A program made the translations under genes and the position numbers. DNA of 64,000 nt from NCBI RefSeq assembly GCF_019634845.1, contig NZ_JAHCAQ010000006.1, positions 124,001 through 188,000 of the forward strand. The letters run 5' to 3'. This document shows, one piece after another, positions 29,710 through 41,900 of the stretch. The notes below the pieces were generated by a model, which was not told the DNA's origin, made no database searches, and worked only from the letters and a program-made list of their open reading frames with translations. The stretch comes from Dokdonella sp. (GTDB lineage Bacteria; Pseudomonadota; Gammaproteobacteria; Xanthomonadales; Rhodanobacteraceae). How positions within the stretch are numbered: position 1 is the stretch's first letter; each line of letters opens with the position of its first letter.

Positions 29710-30327
29710 ATGAACGAAGATGGCAGCGGCGGCGATATCGGCTTGCGGCAGTCGATACCCGCGACCTGGACGTTTTTCCGGCAATGGGTGCGACACCCGT
29801 TGTCGACCGCCTCGGTGGCACCGTCGGGCCGCCAGTTGACGCGCGCGATGATGCGGCAGTTGCCGAGCGATGCCCATTGCGTGGTCGAGCTTGGTGCCGG
29901 TACCGGCGTGTTCACGCGCGCGCTGCTCGAGCATGGCATCGCGCCACGCGACCTGCTCGTGGTCGAACTCAATGCGGAGTTGCATGCGCTGCTGCACCGG
30001 CGTTTCCCACAGGTTGCGATCGTCAATGGCGATGCACGCGACCTGCGCGCGATCGTCGCGCGCGCCCACTGCGAGCAGCCGGTCGATGCAGTGGTCAGTG
30101 GCCTGGGGCTGCTCGCAATGCCGCGCGGGGTGCAGAAGCAGATCCTCGATGCCGTATTCGCGGTGCTCGGGCCGGGCCGCAGCCTGATCCAGTTCAGCTA
30201 TGCACCGGCGGTGCCGGTCGCCAACGGCCTGCTCGATGACCTCGGGCTGCGCGCCGAACGCGTGGCGTTCGCGCCGTTCAATCTGCCGCCCGCCTTCGTG
30301 TTCAAGTTCTCGCGCCGCCAGGGCTGA
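29710..30327 (+). CDS. SAM-dependent methyltransferase, phospholipid N-methyltransferase-like
   Basis: 205 residues. An N-terminal helix-rich stretch (FFRQWVRHPLSTASVAPSGRQLTRAM) precedes a Rossmann methyltransferase with VVELGAGTGVFTRALL (motif I), VVELNAELHALLHRRFP and NGDARDLR. The end is PPAFVFKFSR. The overall pattern resembles PmtA-type phosphatidylethanolamine methyltransferases and the related KsgA-like group. The substrate is not proven by sequence. Confidence 0.75.
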   Translation: MNEDGSGGDIGLRQSIPATWTFFRQWVRHPLSTASVAPSGRQLTRAMMRQLPSDAHCVVELGAGTGVFTRALLEHGIAPRDLLVVELNAELHALLHRRFPQVAIVNGDARDLRAIVARAHCEQPVDAVVSGLGLLAMPRGVQKQILDAVFAVLGPGRSLIQFSYAPAVPVANGLLDDLGLRAERVAFAPFNLPPAFVFKFSRRQG

Positions 30328-30394
30328 GCGCGGCCCGCCGCGACGGTTCGGGTCGCCGCGGTACAATCACCTGTCTGGCAATCGAGGATCGATC

Positions 30395-31582
30395 GTGTCC
30401 GAGTGGTTCACTTCCGACGCACACAAGCAATGGCTGGCCTTCCTGCAGCAATCGGGCGGGCCGTGGGCGCAGTTCCTGCGCGGCGGGGCCCCGTCCACGG
30501 GTGCCTTCGAGCAATGGACGGCGTTGTTCGACGGCGCAGGCGGCATGCCGCGTGAGGCGATCGAGCGCTTCGTGCAGGGTGCGCGTGACTATGTCACGTT
30601 CCTGCAGTCGAGTCTGGGCAAGGCCGGTACGAGCGTGGAGGGCATGGCCGGTTGGGTCGAGCCGCTCAAGCGCATGTTTGCAGGGCCGGCTGCCGGTGGC
30701 GCCTTCGAGCATCCATTCGCCCGCCTGTGGCCGGGGCAGATGGCTGCGGTCAATCCGTTCGCGGCCGGTGTGCAGCTGCCCAGCCTCGATTTCACCGACC
30801 TCAAGTCATGGCTGGCGCTGCCGGCCTTCGGTCCGGCCCGCGAGCATCAGGAGACGCAGCAGAAAGCCGCGCTGGCCTGGTTCGAGTACCAGGAGCAGAT
30901 GGCGCGTCACAACGAGCTCATGCTCAAGGCGGCGCAACGTGGGTTCGAGCTGTTCGAGGGCAAGCTCGCCGAGCGCGAGCAGCCGGGTCGGCAGATCGAT
31001 TCGCTGCGGGCGCTGTACGACCTGTGGGTGGATGCCGCCGAGGAAGGCTACGCCGAAATCGCGCTGTCGCAGCAGTACCGCGAAGTCTACGGCGCGCTGG
31101 TCAACGCGCAGATGCGCGTACGCTCGCACGCGCAGCGCGAGGTCGAGCGCCTGAGCAGCGACCTGGGCATGCCCACGCGCAGCGAGATCGACAGCATCGG
31201 CGAGCGCCTGCAGGCGCTGCGCCGCGAAGTGCGCGCGCTGCGTGGCGGCGACGCGCTGGTCGACGAAGTCGCGCAGTTGCGCGACGAACTGGCGGCCGCG
31301 CAGCGCGCCGCCGCCGCACCGGCGGCCCGGGCGGCGGCGCCAGCGCCTGCGCAGCGCGTCGCCGCACGGCGTCCGGCACGCAAGCCGGCCACCACTGCGA
31401 ACAAGGCCGGCACCGCACGCAAGAGTGCGCCGCGCACGGCAGCGGCGACCGCCAGCGGCGGTTTCGCCACCCGCATCGCGCAGTTCGCCGATGCCTCGCT
31501 GGGCGGCAAGCGCAAGGCGCGCAAGGCCACCACCACCGTCGCCGGCGCCAAGCGCAGCGGCAAGCGTCCGGGCAAGAGGTAA
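30395..31582 (+). CDS. phaE: Class III PHA synthase subunit PhaE with basic C-terminal tail
   Basis: 395 residues from GTG 30395, with GAGG about 8 bases upstream. It is the non-catalytic partner of PhaC in polyhydroxyalkanoate synthesis. The PhaE core (about 1-300) includes LRALYDLWVDAAEEGYAEIALSQQYREVYGALVNAQMRVR, paired with a helical end (GMPTRSEIDSIGERLQALRREVRALRG). Residues about 305-395 are a Lys/Arg/Ala/Pro-rich tail (ARRPARKPATTANKAG, then KRKARKATTTVAGAKRSGKR), resembling histone H1 or the DNA-binding tail of the phasin PhaF. phaC follows 6 bases later. Confidence 0.9.
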   Translation: MSEWFTSDAHKQWLAFLQQSGGPWAQFLRGGAPSTGAFEQWTALFDGAGGMPREAIERFVQGARDYVTFLQSSLGKAGTSVEGMAGWVEPLKRMFAGPAAGGAFEHPFARLWPGQMAAVNPFAAGVQLPSLDFTDLKSWLALPAFGPAREHQETQQKAALAWFEYQEQMARHNELMLKAAQRGFELFEGKLAEREQPGRQIDSLRALYDLWVDAAEEGYAEIALSQQYREVYGALVNAQMRVRSHAQREVERLSSDLGMPTRSEIDSIGERLQALRREVRALRGGDALVDEVAQLRDELAAAQRAAAAPAARAAAPAPAQRVAARRPARKPATTANKAGTARKSAPRTAAATASGGFATRIAQFADASLGGKRKARKATTTVAGAKRSGKRPGKR

Positions 31583-31588
31583 ATCGCC

Positions 31589-32653
31589 ATGCAACCGATC
31601 CGCATCGAACCTGCCAAGGCAATGGACGAGGTGCTCACCACCCAGCGCAAGCTGGCCGCCGCGCTCGACACGCTGCGCTCGATGGATGACGTCGATTTCG
31701 GCGTCACCGCCAAGGAAGAGATCTACCGTGAGGACAAGGTCGTCGTGTACCGCTTCAAGGGCGAGCGCGCGCCGACCGCCAAGGTGCCGATCCTCATCGT
31801 CTATGCGCTGGTCAACCGTCCCTACATGGTCGACCTGCAGGACGACCGTTCGCTGGTCAAGAACCTGCTCGCCAAGGGCGAGGACGTGTACCTGATCGAC
31901 TGGGGCTATCCCGACGCCGCCGACCGCTGGCTCACGCTCGACGATTACATCAATGGCTACATCAAGCGCGCCGTCGACGCGGTGGCGCGCCATCGCCGCC
32001 TGCGCAAGATCAACCTGCTCGGCATCTGCCAGGGCGGCGCCTTCTCGCTGTGTTTTGCCGCGCTGCATCCCGCGCGCGTGCAGAATCTCATCACGATGGT
32101 GACGCCGGTCGACTTCCAGACGCCCGACAACATGCTGTCGAATTGGGTGCAGAAGCTCGACATCGACCTGTTCGTGGACACGCTCGGCAACGTCCCGGCC
32201 GACCTCATGAACCTGTGTTACCTCATGCTCAAGCCCGTGCGGCTCAACCAGCAGAAGTACATCGGTCTCGTCGACATCCTCGACAACAAGGTCGAGATGG
32301 AGAACTTCCTGCGCATGGAAAAGTGGATCTTCGATTCGCCCGACCAGGCCGGCGAGGCGTTCCGCCAGTTCCTCAAGGACTTCTACCAGGGCAACAAGCT
32401 CGTCAAGGGCGGGCTGCGCATCGGCGGGCAGGAAGTGCATCTGGGCAACATCACGATGCCGGTGCTCAATGTGTTCGCCGAGCAGGATCATCTGGTACCG
32501 CCGGCGGCCTCGCGCGTGCTCGGCGAGCACGTCGGCACCAAGGACTACACCCAGCTCGCATTCCGCGGCGGCCACATCGGCATCTACGTCTCGGGTCGTG
32601 CCCAGCGCGAGGTGCCGCCGGCGATCCACGACTGGCTTGCCGCGCGCTGCTGA
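31589..32653 (+). CDS. phaC: Class III PHA synthase catalytic subunit PhaC
   Basis: Polymerises hydroxyacyl-CoA into storage polyester. The 354-residue product matches class III length. It has the lipase-like box GICQGG with catalytic C147, FAEQDHLVPP with the aspartate, and RGGHIGIYVSG with the histidine. The N-terminal PILIVYALVNRPYMVDLQ is typical. The operon is phaE-phaC, with DUF488 15 bases downstream. Confidence 0.96.
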   Translation: MQPIRIEPAKAMDEVLTTQRKLAAALDTLRSMDDVDFGVTAKEEIYREDKVVVYRFKGERAPTAKVPILIVYALVNRPYMVDLQDDRSLVKNLLAKGEDVYLIDWGYPDAADRWLTLDDYINGYIKRAVDAVARHRRLRKINLLGICQGGAFSLCFAALHPARVQNLITMVTPVDFQTPDNMLSNWVQKLDIDLFVDTLGNVPADLMNLCYLMLKPVRLNQQKYIGLVDILDNKVEMENFLRMEKWIFDSPDQAGEAFRQFLKDFYQGNKLVKGGLRIGGQEVHLGNITMPVLNVFAEQDHLVPPAASRVLGEHVGTKDYTQLAFRGGHIGIYVSGRAQREVPPAIHDWLAARC

Positions 32654-32668
32654 GCACGCGGCGCCGCG

Positions 32669-33250
32669 ATGACCGCTCGTCACGCACCCGCCGCGCCGGC
32701 CGAGTGGCCGGCCGGCACGGTGTTCACGCTCGGCCATTCGACGCTGCCGATCGAGGAATTCATCGCGGTGCTGCGCGGCTACGGCGTGCAGTGCCTGGCC
32801 GACATCCGCACGGTGCCGCGCTCGCGCCACAACCCGCAGTTCAACGCCGATGCGCTGGCCGAAAGCCTGCCCGCCGCCGGCATCGAGTACCTGCCGCTGC
32901 CCGCACTGGGCGGCTTGCGCCATGCGCGCAAGGACTCGCCTAACGGTGGTTGGCGCAACGCGAGCTTTCGCGGCTATGCCGACTACATGCAGACGCCGGC
33001 GTTCGCCGCGGAAGTCGATGCACTCGTCGAACGCAGCCGCGTGCAGCGCATCGCGCTCATGTGCGCCGAGGCGGTGCCGTGGCGCTGCCATCGCTCGCTG
33101 GTGGCCGACGCGCTGCTGGTGCGCGGCGTGCCGGTGCAGGAGATCTTCTCGGCCAGTTCGTGCCGCCCGCACAAGCTCACGCCGTTCGCGCAGGTCGATG
33201 GCACGCGCGTGAGCTATCCGCCGGACGTGGACGCGACCGCGGCGCCGTAG
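32669..33250 (+). CDS. DUF488 family protein
   Basis: 193 residues. The DUF488 hallmarks are visible: FTLGHSTLPIEEFIAVL, LADIRTVPRSRHNPQFN, GGLRHARKDSPNGGWRN, FRGYADYM, and the C-terminal ALMCAEAVPWRCHRSLVADAL with the conserved cysteine pair. The biochemical role of the family is not established. It probably lies on the pha transcript. Confidence 0.88.
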   Translation: MTARHAPAAPAEWPAGTVFTLGHSTLPIEEFIAVLRGYGVQCLADIRTVPRSRHNPQFNADALAESLPAAGIEYLPLPALGGLRHARKDSPNGGWRNASFRGYADYMQTPAFAAEVDALVERSRVQRIALMCAEAVPWRCHRSLVADALLVRGVPVQEIFSASSCRPHKLTPFAQVDGTRVSYPPDVDATAAP

Positions 33251-33384
33251 CGGTGCGCAACGGCCGCGGCGTGCATGGCGCCGGGCGCGCAGCCGGTGGG
33301 CGTGTCCGCGGCGCGTGAACACCGCCAGCGGTGCGTTGCGCGCACTCCGCAGCTGCCGCCCGCGACTGCAAGGCCGGCCGCCGC

Positions 33385-33600
33385 TCAGCTGCGCAGCAGC
33401 GTGAGCGCCGCTCCCTTGTGCAACGCGACGTGGTCGGTCTTGTCGCTCGCGATCTCGTACTGCGGTTCGGCCGCGCTTGCGTGGTGGATGTAGCCCTTGT
33501 ACGGCGTGTCGCTGGTATGGATCTTGACGATGCGGCCGCTCACGCGGCCGGCTTCCGAATTCCAGGCGACATGGTCGCCGACGCGGAACTGCCGGGTCAT
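33385..33600 (-). CDS. DUF2945/HVA1-type tudor-like small protein
   Basis: 71 residues. FRVGDHVAWNSEAGRVSGRIVKIHT is the start of the DUF2945 (hypervirulence-associated, tudor-like SH3 barrel) family, and AAEPQYEIASDKTDHVALHKG its end. Members are small soluble proteins of unknown role, sometimes next to stress genes. The gene stands alone between DUF488 and the LAB_N gene. Confidence 0.8.
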   Translation of the reverse strand: MTRQFRVGDHVAWNSEAGRVSGRIVKIHTSDTPYKGYIHHASAAEPQYEIASDKTDHVALHKGAALTLLRS

Positions 33601-33696
33601 CGTGCTGCTCCCTCGCCGCACCGGTCGCGGAAACTGCCGCGAAAGCCGCGCCGCGGCATGCTGCGGCTCTCAGCCTTCGATTATCGCGAGCTTTCG

Positions 33697-34002
33697 ATGA
33701 ATGACGTCCTGTTGCAGTTTCACGGCCTCGTGATCACGCCGTGGAAGCTGATCGGCCTGGTCGGCACCTGCCTGTTCACCGCGCGCTGGTTCGTGCAGAT
33801 GTATGCGACGCGCAAGCTCAGGCGCGTCGTGATGCCGATGACGTTCTGGTATCTGTCGGTAGTCGGCAGCGTGATGACGCTGAGCTACTTCGTCTGGGGC
33901 AAGAACGACGCGGTCGGCATCATCCAGAACGCATTTCCGATGTTCGTCGCGTTCTACAACGTCTACGTGCACCTGCGCCACCGGGCCGCGACCGGGCAGT
34001 GA
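33697..34002 (+). CDS. LAB_N (lipid A biosynthesis N-terminal) domain membrane protein
   Basis: 101 residues with three membrane segments. WKLIGLVGTCLFTARWFVQMYATRK and PMTFWYLSVVGSVMTLSYF match the LAB_N domain, which in larger proteins sits beside lipid A or glycosyltransferase functions. Here it stands alone with no glycosyltransferase next to it. It converges with the methionine synthase gene. Confidence 0.8.
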   Translation: MNDVLLQFHGLVITPWKLIGLVGTCLFTARWFVQMYATRKLRRVVMPMTFWYLSVVGSVMTLSYFVWGKNDAVGIIQNAFPMFVAFYNVYVHLRHRAATGQ

Positions 34003-34013
34003 GCACTTCGCGG

Positions 34014-34055
34014 CGCGCCCGTGCGGGGCGGCGGCTGGGCCGCGTCACGGGCGCG
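34014..34055. other. GC-rich hairpin between convergent genes
   Basis: CGCGCCCGTG (34014-34023) pairs with CACGGGCGCG (34046-34055), with a 22-base loop. It lies between the convergent LAB_N and metH stops. No T-tract on either strand, so a terminator role is only possible. Confidence 0.4.
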
Positions 34056-34068
34056 TGCGGTCGCCGAG

Positions 34069-36759
<2,691 letters not shown>

Positions 36760-36805
36760 GGTCGTTGGCGTGATGACGGGGGGTGCGCGCGGCGCGCGGC
36801 GGCGA

Positions 36806-37849
36806 TCAGGCGGCCTGGTCGCACGGCACCGGCAGCGCGCGCGGCGGCAGCGCGGCGACAGCGGTGGCGATGGCCTTGATGTGGGCCGGCGTGGTGCCAC
36901 AGCAGCCGCCGATGAAATTGACGAGGCCGGCGCGCGCGAACTCGCCCAGCGACGTCGCCATCTGCTCGGGCGTCTCGTCGTATTCGGCGAACGCATTGGG
37001 CAGGCCGGCGTTCGGATGCGCGCTGACGTGGCACTCGGCAATGTTGGCCAGCATGTCCACGTACTGGCGCAGTTCGGTCGGGCCGAGCGCGCAGTTGAGA
37101 CCGACCGCGAGGGGGCGCGCGTGGCGCACCGAGGCGTAAAAGGCCTCGGTGGTCTGCCCCGACAGGGTGCGACCCGACAGATCGGTGATCGTGGCCGAGA
37201 TCATGACCGGCAGGCGGTCGCCACGCGCGTCGAATTCTTCCTCGATCGCGAACAGCGCGGCCTTGGCATTGAGCGTGTCGAAAATGGTTTCGACCATGAG
37301 GATGTCGGCGCCACCGTCGATGAGGCCGCCGGCCGCTTCGCGGTAGGCAACGCGCAGTTCGTCGAAGCTCGTGTTGCGGAAACCCGGGTCGTTGACGTCG
37401 GGGCTGATCGAGGCCGTGCGGCTGGTCGGCCCGAGCACGCCGATCACGAAGCGCGGCTGGCCTGGCGTGCCGGCTTCGGCAGCGTCGCAGCGCTCGCGCG
37501 CGAGGCGCGCGCCGGCGGTGTTGAGTTCGCGTGCCAGCGCTTCGAGCCGGTAGTCGGCCTGGCTGATCGTGGTGGAGTTGAAGGTGTTGGTTTCGATGAG
37601 GTCGGCGCCGGCCGCGAGGTAGGCGTCGTGGATCGCGCCGATCACGTCGGGGCGCGTCAGCGTGAGCAGGTCGTTGTTGCCCTTGAGGTCGCTGTCGTGG
37701 CCGGCGAAGCGCGCGCCGCGGTAGTCGGCCTCTTCGAGCCGGTAGCCCTGCACCATCGTGCCCATGGCGCCGTCGATGACGAGGATGCGCCGCGCGAGCG
37801 CGGCGAGGAGCGCGTCGACGCGCGCTGGATTGCGGTAGGGCAGGGTCAT
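36806..37849 (-). CDS. Methionine synthase, homocysteine-binding part
   Basis: 347 residues corresponding to the N-terminal module of MetH. Visible are [28 protein letters not shown], and the zinc cysteines in GLNCALGP and [11 protein letters not shown]. It binds and activates homocysteine, and must act with the product of the following gene for methyl transfer. Its ATG overlaps the stop of the upstream ArsR-methyltransferase gene by four bases, showing one operon. Confidence 0.93.
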   Translation of the reverse strand: MTLPYRNPARVDALLAALARRILVIDGAMGTMVQGYRLEEADYRGARFAGHDSDLKGNNDLLTLTRPDVIGAIHDAYLAAGADLIETNTFNSTTISQADYRLEALARELNTAGARLARERCDAAEAGTPGQPRFVIGVLGPTSRTASISPDVNDPGFRNTSFDELRVAYREAAGGLIDGGADILMVETIFDTLNAKAALFAIEEEFDARGDRLPVMISATITDLSGRTLSGQTTEAFYASVRHARPLAVGLNCALGPTELRQYVDMLANIAECHVSAHPNAGLPNAFAEYDETPEQMATSLGEFARAGLVNFIGGCCGTTPAHIKAIATAVAALPPRALPVPCDQAA

Positions 37850-38787
37850 GGTTTGCGGGCCAGCAGGCTCAGGACTTCGAAGTGGGGCGCGCGGCGTTCG
37901 CGCGTGAGGCGCTCGCAGGCGAGCACGGTCAGGCCGGCCTTGCGCGCGTGGCCGCGCAAGTCCTCGACGCTGAAGCCGAGGTTGCGGTGTTCGAACGGCT
38001 CCACCACCGCGCGATGGGCATGCTTGCCGAGCGTGGCGGCGAGCAGGCGGCCGCCGGGCCGCAGCACGCGCGCGGCTTCGGTCAGTACCCGCGCAGGCCG
38101 ATCGCTGTAGGTGAGCGCATGCATGAGCAGCACGAGGTCGAAGCTCGCGTCGGCCAGCGCCAGCGCATGCATGTCGCCACTGCGCACCTGCACGTTGGCG
38201 TAGCCCTTGAGGCGCTGGCGCGCGGCCTCGACCACGCGCTCGCTGGTGTCGACGCAGATGATCGAACGCGCGCGCGGCGCAAGCAGCTCGGCCAGCACGC
38301 CATCGCCTGAGGCGATGTCGAGCACGTCGCCGGTCTCGACCAGTTGGGTCATGCCGCGGGCGAGCGCTTCCCAGGTACGGCCCGGCGAGTAATGGCGCTC
38401 CATGTCGCCGGCAACCGTGTCGGCCCAGCCCTGGGCACGCGCACGCTTGGCCAGCAGCGCCGGCAGGCGGCGTTCGTCGTCACGCAGGATCGCATCGTCG
38501 ACGTTGTCGCGCAGCGCACGCAGCAGGGCCGATTCCTTGGGGTCGAGCTCGCCGTTGTAGCGGTAGTACGAGGACACGCCGGCGCGACGGTCGCGCACGA
38601 GCTCGGCCTCCTTGAGCTTGGCCAGGTGCGTCGACACGCGCGGCTGGGCCAGGCGCAGGATTGCCGACAGCTCGGCCACGGTCAGTTCCTCGCGCTCGAG
38701 CAAGGCCAGCAGACGCACCCGCGTCGGGTCGGAGAGCAGGCGCAGCAAGGCAGAGGTCGCGGCCAGGTCCACCAAATATCCTTTCAT
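37846..38787 (-). CDS. ArsR-family regulator fused to SAM methyltransferase domain
   Basis: 313 residues. Residues about 5-95 form an ArsR winged helix ([31 protein letters not shown], then [17 protein letters not shown]). Residues about 140-313 form a class I methyltransferase fold with [15 protein letters not shown] and the later [14 protein letters not shown]. No metal-binding cysteines are seen. The methyltransferase part may sense SAM or S-adenosylhomocysteine, like SahR regulators of methionine genes. It heads the metH operon. ATCTTGAT, a small palindrome, overlaps its start and could be an autoregulatory site. Confidence 0.88.
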   Translation of the reverse strand: MKGYLVDLAATSALLRLLSDPTRVRLLALLEREELTVAELSAILRLAQPRVSTHLAKLKEAELVRDRRAGVSSYYRYNGELDPKESALLRALRDNVDDAILRDDERRLPALLAKRARAQGWADTVAGDMERHYSPGRTWEALARGMTQLVETGDVLDIASGDGVLAELLAPRARSIICVDTSERVVEAARQRLKGYANVQVRSGDMHALALADASFDLVLLMHALTYSDRPARVLTEAARVLRPGGRLLAATLGKHAHRAVVEPFEHRNLGFSVEDLRGHARKAGLTVLACERLTRERRAPHFEVLSLLARKP

Positions 38788-38877
38788 CTTGATACAAAGA
38801 TTCGTGCAAGCCTAGCGCCGCTCCGGCGCGCGCGTCAACGTGGAACGGGCCGGTCCGGCGCCGCTATGCTGCACGTC

Positions 38878-39678
38878 ATGCGGGAGCCGTGCGCCGTCAT
38901 TGCGAGTGGAGCCTTGCTGCTGGCGGCGGTCTGCTGCGCCGCCGGCAGCGTGCCTGCGCGTCCGCTCGAGGACGACGCGCTCGGCAAGTACTGGACGGCC
39001 GATGCCCAACAGGTGCCTTATCGCGCGGTGCAAACGCCGGGGCGCCGCGACGGCGAGTTGCTGCCGCTCATCGTGTTCCTCGCCGGTGACGGGCAGGACG
39101 GCACCGACAATCAGGCGCAGCTCGATGGCCGCGGCAATGGGTCGTTCGAACTCGTCGATGCGGCGCTCGCCGGCGACATTCCTCTGGTCTACGCCGCGCC
39201 GCAGACCACCGGCGGCTATTGGCCGCCGCGCCGCGTGCTTGCGGTGATCGTCGATGCGATGAGGCATTGGCCGATCGACGCGCGCCGCATCTACCTCACC
39301 GGGCTGTCCGATGGCGCGACCGGCGTGTGGGACGCGCTCAAGACCTGGCCCGCCTGTTTTGCCGCCGGCGTGCCGATGTCGGGCATGACCGAGTTGGCCG
39401 GGCTGGCGCCGATCCGCGACGTGCCGCAGTGGATATTCCACGGCGGCAAGGACAACGATACCGACATCGAGACCGGCTACGGCGGGGCGATGGTCGGCTC
39501 GCGCGCGGTGGTGCGCGCGCTGCGCGCGATGGGTGCCACGCCGCGCTACACCGAATACCCCGACGGCGACCACGTGATCTGGCCGCGCGCCTACGGCGAG
39601 CGCGCGCTGCTGCCGTGGCTGCTCGACCAGCGCCTGCCCGGGCGGCCGTGCGATTTCGCTGCCTTGCAGGAGCACTGA
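38878..39678 (+). CDS. Exported carboxylesterase/PHB depolymerase-like hydrolase
   Basis: 266 residues from ATG 38878; ATG 38866 would add four residues. The N terminus MREPCAVIASGALLLAAVCCAAG is a signal peptide, possibly a lipoprotein. The alpha/beta-hydrolase core has LIVFLAGDGQDG, the nucleophile motif YLTGLSDGATGVW (GxSxG), FHGGKDNDTD with the acid, and PDGDHVIW with the histidine. Such secreted esterases include LpqC and feruloyl esterase-like proteins; the substrate is unknown. It converges with the TlpA-like gene. Confidence 0.8.
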   Translation: MREPCAVIASGALLLAAVCCAAGSVPARPLEDDALGKYWTADAQQVPYRAVQTPGRRDGELLPLIVFLAGDGQDGTDNQAQLDGRGNGSFELVDAALAGDIPLVYAAPQTTGGYWPPRRVLAVIVDAMRHWPIDARRIYLTGLSDGATGVWDALKTWPACFAAGVPMSGMTELAGLAPIRDVPQWIFHGGKDNDTDIETGYGGAMVGSRAVVRALRAMGATPRYTEYPDGDHVIWPRAYGERALLPWLLDQRLPGRPCDFAALQEH

Positions 39679-39694
39679 ACCGGTTGCCGCAGGC

Positions 39695-40528
39695 TCAGTG
39701 CGGCGCCGCCGGTTCGGCCACCGGCGGGAAGTGCCGCCGCAGGATGCGTTTGAGTCCGGCGCCGCTGAGCTCGCCCAGGTGCGAGTCGACGAGGCGCCCC
39801 TGCGCGTCGAAGAACAGCGTGCTCGGCAGGGCGCGTGCGCCGAGCGCGCGCATCGCCTGCATCTGTGGATCGAGCAGCACGTGCTCGATCGCCAGCTGCT
39901 CGTGTTCAAGGTAGCCGCGCACGGTGGCCGCGTCCTCGCCCTCGTTCACGAACAGGAACGCAACCTGCGGATGGTTCGGCGCGGCCTGTGCCAGCGCCGG
40001 CATCTCGCGCCGGCACGGCGGGCACCAGGTTGCCCACAGGTTGAGCACGACGGGTCGGCCGCGCTGCTGCGTCGGCGTGACGGGCTGTCCGTCGAGCGTG
40101 TGCAGCGCCAGTTCGGGCAGCGCGGGCGGCGCCGGCGCAAGCAGGTCGAACCCGCCCTGCGCGGCGAGCCAGGCGCCGCTGCCGAGCGCGATCGCGAGCA
40201 GGGCCGGTCGCCGCAGTGGCTGCTGCCGGCGCGTGCGCCACAGCACGAAGGCGCACGCCGCGGCAATGCCGAGCCATGCGCAGTAGCCGCCGTCGGCAAG
40301 GGCCAGCAGTGCACGCGGCGCGGCGAGGTAGTCGGGCCACCAGCGCAGCACGAAGCCCAGGCGCGCCGCCACGAGCCCGAACAGCAGCGCATCGAACACG
40401 TGGCCGGCCGTCTGCTGGCGTTGCTGCCGCGATGCATCGCGCGGCAGGTGGTACGGCAGGCGCCAGGCGATCACGACGCCGATCAGGACGGCGACGGTGG
40501 CGGTGGAGAAGGGGCCGAACGACGACAT
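39695..40528 (-). CDS. TlpA-like thioredoxin with Lgt-like membrane domain
   Basis: 277 residues from ATG 40528, preceded by AGGA. The N-terminal half has about four membrane segments. Its FDALLFGLVAARLGFVLRWWPDYL recalls part of prolipoprotein diacylglyceryl transferase but lacks most of that enzyme. The C-terminal half is a periplasmic TlpA/ResA thioredoxin fold with LNLWATWCPPCRREMPAL, holding the active-site WCPPC, and the cis-proline region ALPSTLFFDAQGRL. It probably reduces periplasmic disulfides, for example in cytochrome maturation. Confidence 0.85.
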   Translation of the reverse strand: MSSFGPFSTATVAVLIGVVIAWRLPYHLPRDASRQQRQQTAGHVFDALLFGLVAARLGFVLRWWPDYLAAPRALLALADGGYCAWLGIAAACAFVLWRTRRQQPLRRPALLAIALGSGAWLAAQGGFDLLAPAPPALPELALHTLDGQPVTPTQQRGRPVVLNLWATWCPPCRREMPALAQAAPNHPQVAFLFVNEGEDAATVRGYLEHEQLAIEHVLLDPQMQAMRALGARALPSTLFFDAQGRLVDSHLGELSGAGLKRILRRHFPPVAEPAAPH

Positions 40529-40654
40529 CGGAACATCCTGCAGGAGGTGGCGGCGCTGCCCGGTCGAGCGTGGCATGCGGCCAACGCGGCAGCGGGCCAT
40601 GCGCGGGAGCCGCTAGAATGGGCGTCTGCCCATTGTCATGCATTGGACCCCACG

Positions 40655-41815
<1,161 letters not shown>

Positions 41816-41900
41816 CGCAGGGCGGCGGCGACGGCTGGCGTGACTCCGCTGTCGCCGCGGGTCCGGTGCGTGGTGGCGCGATCGGCCGCGTGCGCGCCAG

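Noticed and set aside
30806-33322. An 838-codon minus-strand open frame over phaE, phaC and DUF488
   Set aside because: It mirrors third-position GC bias of three well-supported genes and has no recognisable domain.
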